Origin: Oscillospiraceae bacterium
GTDB lineage: Bacteria > Bacillota > Clostridia > Oscillospirales > Acutalibacteraceae
Direction of reading: 5' to 3'
Assembly (NCBI GenBank): GCA_015066365.1
Contig: SVON01000021.1
Location: forward strand, 1 to 35,286
DNA length: 35,286 nucleotides
In this document: piece by piece, positions 32,482 through 35,286 of the stretch
Position numbering within the stretch: the first letter of the stretch is position 1
Layout: every line of letters starts with the position of its first letter
Made by a program: the position numbers and the translations under genes
The notes under the pieces: model-generated
What the model saw: the letters and a program-made list of their open reading frames with translations, nothing else
The model's database searches: none
What the model was told of the DNA's origin: nothing

Positions 32482-33730
32482 GGATAAGGTACGAGGGTAT
32501 ATCCGGCGCTTGCTGCTGTCCCGGATGCGGATATTGTGCAACCACGGCTTTTTCGGACTGCTGCTGATGCACATGGTGTATTCCATTGACGAAAATGCCC
32601 CTACCGCCTATACCGATGGTGTGCGGATAGCCTTCGGTCCGAAGTTCTTGGAGGAGCTGAGTGACCAAGAACTGGATTTTGTGATGATGCACGAAATTAT
32701 GCACGTGGTGCTCCAGCATTGTCTGCGTACCGGGGAGCGGGATCCCGAGAGCTTTAACGTTGCCTGCGATATTGTGGTCAACTCGAACATTCTGCTGGAA
32801 AACAAGATGAACCGTAATAGCATCACCCTGCGAAAATACGGCCAGTCGATGCACCTTGCTCCGGACGGTAAGGAGGGCTATGAATACACCGCCGAGCAGG
32901 TGTATGAGATGCTCCCGGCCGGCAAAAAGAAATCCGGTAAGGGCCCTCCTCTTGCCGGTTCGGGTAAGGGCCGTGGTAAGAAACAACTGGGGAAAAGGGG
33001 GGATGAGGGCGCCATTTGGGACGACCACTCCCATTGGGGAGAATACGAGGAGGACGACACCCTGCGGGACGTGTGGGTCAAGCGGTTTGAGGATGCGGCA
33101 GAGGCCATCTCTGTCCGTGATCCCACCAACACCCGGGGGTTGATGCCTCTGTTTGCCCAGCGGCTGCTGGAGCAGTTGCACAAGCCCCAGACCGACTGGC
33201 GCACCATCCTCACCGACTTTATTCAGGAGGAGGTAGTGGACTATTCCTTTACCCCGCCGGATCGCCGGTTTGACGACAGCCCCTTCTTTTTGCCGGATTT
33301 CAACGGCAAGGAGGATATGGTGGAGGATATTCTCTTTATGGTGGATACTTCCGGCTCGATGTCGGATAAGATGATTACCGCCGCCTATTCGGAGATCAAG
33401 GGGGCCATCGACCAGTTTGACGGCAAGCTAAAAGGGTGGCTGGGATTTTTTGACGCCGCCATTATTGAGCCGAAGCCCTTTGAGAATGAAGAGGAGTTCC
33501 GGGTGATTCGCCCCGCCGGCGGTGGCGGCACGGATTTTCAGATCATTTTTGAGTACGTCCATCGGCACATGCAGGACAAGCCGCCGGCCAGCATTGTCAT
33601 CCTCACCGACGGCTACGCCCCCTTTCCGCAGGAGAAATTGGCGGGGGGGATCCCGGTGCTGTGGCTGCTGAACAACGACCGGGTAGACCCGCCCTGGGGC
33701 AAGGTGGCAAGAATCACGGTGCCGGAATAA
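32468..33730 (+). CDS. DUF2201 metallopeptidase-like/VWA protein
   Basis: The 420-residue protein has an N-terminal metallopeptidase-like domain with H75-E-I-M-H79 and H84 (HExxHxxxxH). A Gly/Lys-rich spacer lies near 150-175 and a C-terminal VWA-like domain has the MIDAS start D293-T-S-G-S-M-S. GGGGTDF near 355 and ILTDGYAPF near 379 supply the other metal-site segments. This two-domain layout is the DUF2201 family, typically next to a MoxR ATPase. The ATPase may load or activate it; the substrate is unknown. It is the last gene of the helicase operon. Confidence 0.9.
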   Translation: MALSEDKVRGYIRRLLLSRMRILCNHGFFGLLLMHMVYSIDENAPTAYTDGVRIAFGPKFLEELSDQELDFVMMHEIMHVVLQHCLRTGERDPESFNVACDIVVNSNILLENKMNRNSITLRKYGQSMHLAPDGKEGYEYTAEQVYEMLPAGKKKSGKGPPLAGSGKGRGKKQLGKRGDEGAIWDDHSHWGEYEEDDTLRDVWVKRFEDAAEAISVRDPTNTRGLMPLFAQRLLEQLHKPQTDWRTILTDFIQEEVVDYSFTPPDRRFDDSPFFLPDFNGKEDMVEDILFMVDTSGSMSDKMITAAYSEIKGAIDQFDGKLKGWLGFFDAAIIEPKPFENEEEFRVIRPAGGGGTDFQIIFEYVHRHMQDKPPASIVILTDGYAPFPQEKLAGGIPVLWLLNNDRVDPPWGKVARITVPE

Positions 33731-33732
33731 CC

Positions 33733-33751
33733 ATGTACTAAAAATAGGACA
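33733..33751 (+). promoter_or_regulatory. Candidate WYL operator, site C
   Basis: ATGTACTAAAAATAGGACA begins two bases after the stop of the VWA gene and 50 bases before the FtsH-like gene. It matches site B (minus strand) at 17 of 19 positions and the first 13 bases of site A at 12. No good -35/-10 pair could be assigned nearby. Confidence 0.55.
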
Positions 33752-33800
33752 TACGATGGAGTAGAATAAGGGTAGAAATTAAACGAAAGAAGGATTGGTT

Positions 33801-35105
33801 ATGAGTAAGTTTGATGAAATTATCGGGTATGAAGTAATCAAGAAGGAGCTGCGTCAGGTGGCGGACATCCTGCGTAACGGCGAGATGTATCGGCATCTGG
33901 GGGTTAAGGCGCCCCAGGGCCTGCTGATTCACGGCGAGCCGGGTGTGGGCAAGACGCTGATGGCGGCGGCGGTGATCGAGAGCTGTGGTCGCCCCGCCTT
34001 TACCTGCCGCAAGGACCAACCCAACGGTGACTTTGTGCGGGAGATCAAGGCTACCTTTGATCAAGCCGCCCAAAATGCCCCCTCCATCGTATTACTGGAC
34101 GATATGGATAAGTTTGCCAACGGCGATGAGCGCCATCCCGATCGGGAGGAGTACGTCACCGTCCAGTCCTGCATCGACAACGTGCGGGACAAAGGGGTGT
34201 TTGTGCTGGCCACCGCCAACAACATCCGCTGTCTGCCCACCTCCCTGCGCCGGGCTGGTCGCTTTGACCGCATCATTGAGGTGAATGCTCCGGAAGGGGA
34301 GGATGCGGTGAACATCGTGGCCCACTATCTCAAAGATAAGCCGGTGGACGGGTTGGAGGCCGCCACCGTAGCCCGGATTTTGGACGGCAACAGCTGTGCT
34401 GAATTGGAGACCATCATCAACGAGGCGGGCTTGTATGCCGGCTACGAGCGTGCTGAGGCCATCACGATGGAGCATTTTCTGACGGCGTATATGAGCGTGA
34501 TGCACAACGAATCCGATGGGGTGGGTCGGGACGATACCGCCGATCTGTGCCAGCTGGTTGATCCCCATAATCCGATGACTCAGGTGGCCTATCACGAGGC
34601 GGGTCACGCGCTGGTGGCGGAGGCGCTCATCCCCGGTTGCGTGTCGTTGGTGACCGTCCACGGCAAGCAGGGGAATCCCCGTGGCTTTGTCCAGTATTGC
34701 CGGGATACCTCCCGTCCCCGCCTGGAGTGGGATCAGCAGCGGGTGATGGCTGCCCTGGCCGGCAAGGCGGCGGTGGAGCATAAATTCGGCGTGCTGGACG
34801 GTGGTTGCCGCCGTGACCTGGCCTCTGCGTTTAGCGGCGTTCGGGATATGGTGGTCGATTTGTGCTGTAATGGCTTTCACCTTTACAGCGCAGGGATGGA
34901 GGACAGCGAGGCTCTGCACGCCCGTCAGGAGCAGGTGATCGCCTCCGAGGTGGAGCAGTACTACCGCAGGGCAAAGGCGATGATTGCCGCCAACGCTGCC
35001 TTTTTGGATAAATTAGCGGCGGAGCTGTTGTTCAAACGCCTGCTGACCGACGTGGACATCCGCCGCATTAAGGAAACGTGCCCTCTTGAGCCGGCGGCTC
35101 GGTAA
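33801..35105 (+). CDS. Soluble FtsH-like AAA+/M41 metalloprotease
   Basis: The 434-residue protein has an FtsH-type AAA module: GEPGVGKT at 45-52, IVLLDD with D100-D101 and LRRAGRFDRIIEV carrying the arginine fingers. The M41 zinc protease part has H265-E-A-G-H269 and D339 in GGCRRDLASA, the third ligand position. Unlike FtsH (about 600+ residues) it has no membrane helices, and the Walker B catalytic Glu is Asp. AAGGA six bases upstream supports ATG 33801. It is preceded by candidate operator C and followed by another gene after 4 bases. It is probably an ATP-dependent protease or unfoldase serving this island; targets are unknown. Confidence 0.9.
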   Translation: MSKFDEIIGYEVIKKELRQVADILRNGEMYRHLGVKAPQGLLIHGEPGVGKTLMAAAVIESCGRPAFTCRKDQPNGDFVREIKATFDQAAQNAPSIVLLDDMDKFANGDERHPDREEYVTVQSCIDNVRDKGVFVLATANNIRCLPTSLRRAGRFDRIIEVNAPEGEDAVNIVAHYLKDKPVDGLEAATVARILDGNSCAELETIINEAGLYAGYERAEAITMEHFLTAYMSVMHNESDGVGRDDTADLCQLVDPHNPMTQVAYHEAGHALVAEALIPGCVSLVTVHGKQGNPRGFVQYCRDTSRPRLEWDQQRVMAALAGKAAVEHKFGVLDGGCRRDLASAFSGVRDMVVDLCCNGFHLYSAGMEDSEALHARQEQVIASEVEQYYRRAKAMIAANAAFLDKLAAELLFKRLLTDVDIRRIKETCPLEPAAR

Positions 35106-35109
35106 CCCG

Positions 35110-35286
35110 GTGAGCGGGGTGGTCATCCGCCATCTTATCCTGCGGCAGTTTGGCCGGGTGGAGCAGTACGCCGTCTCCCTCGCACCGGGGCTCAATCATC
35201 TGACCACCGACCACCCCGCCGATGTGGTGGCGGCGGTTCGGGTGCTGTTGGGCGGGGTGGCTCCATCGGCGCCCGAACCGCCGCCA
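35110..35286 (+). CDS. Start of a RecF/YhaN-like (SMC-type) protein, partial
   Basis: An open frame runs from GTG 35110 (or GTG 35119) to the window edge: 59 residues beginning VSGVVIRHLILRQFGRVEQYAVSLAPGLNHL. That is the first strand-loop-strand of RecF/YhaN/SMC-like ATPases (xIxxLxLxxFGxxxxxxxxLxxGLN). In those proteins a P-loop follows at once; here the segment reads TTDHPADVVAAVRVLLGG, with no GxxxxGKS. No clear ribosome site is visible, but it lies 4 bases after the FtsH-like gene, so coupling is likely. The family call is tentative. Confidence 0.5.
   Translation, partial: MSGVVIRHLILRQFGRVEQYAVSLAPGLNHLTTDHPADVVAAVRVLLGGVAPSAPEPPP

Overview
The window reads as one contiguous piece of a GC-rich Clostridia chromosome, most like the Oscillospirales/Ruminococcaceae. 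The clues are the Firmicutes gene order rimP-nusA-ylxR-ylxQ-infB-rbfA-nrnA-truB-ribF, a MecA-type adaptor, strong AGGAGG ribosome binding sites and GTG/TTG starts. This is judged from gene content, not from a search. No rRNA, tRNA, CRISPR array or insertion sequence was seen. No stretch over about 200 bases lacks a gene; the longest gaps (16624-16807, 19023-19215, 22515-22706, 27732-27895) hold promoters, terminators and candidate operators.

Left part (1-8.0 kb): the tail of a probable surface protein, then prfC (release factor 3). A leftward operon follows, encoding an Rnf-like membrane complex in the order rnfC-rnfD-rnfE-rnfA plus a membrane-anchored DUF4015 glycosidase-like protein. rnfB and rnfG are absent. 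Most recognisable cofactor sites of the remaining subunits are also altered: the RnfC glycine loop, the RnfD flavinylation threonine, and three of the four cysteines for the RnfA/E iron-sulfur site. Next come a MecA-like adaptor gene and a convergent, overlapping rpe.

Middle (8.0-16.8 kb): a leftward translation/RNA operon from a strong promoter upstream of rimP to ribF. RibF carries an extra, apparently intact HAD phosphatase domain at its C-terminus. A leftward TRAP-type permease with an unusual two-helix partner (16.8-19.0 kb) faces a divergent LysR regulator-SGNH hydrolase pair. Small membrane, zinc-ribbon and lipoprotein genes run to 22.5 kb.

Right part (22.6-35.3 kb), all rightward, looks like a defence or genome-conflict island. 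It holds a WYL-domain regulator, two overlapping DUF262 (GmrS-like) genes, the first also with a DUF1524/HNH half, and a large SNF2-type helicase akin to those of conjugative elements but with no methylase. These are followed by a MoxR-type AAA+ ATPase, a DUF2201 metallopeptidase-like/VWA protein, a soluble FtsH-like AAA+/M41 protease, and the start of a RecF/YhaN-like gene. A shared motif, ATGTAC(C/T)AAAAA, lies upstream of the regulator, the helicase and the FtsH-like gene. Two of the copies agree at 17 of 19 positions. This suggests that three transcription units form one WYL-controlled system. That regulon and the cofactor-stripped Rnf-like complex are the two most interesting signals here.
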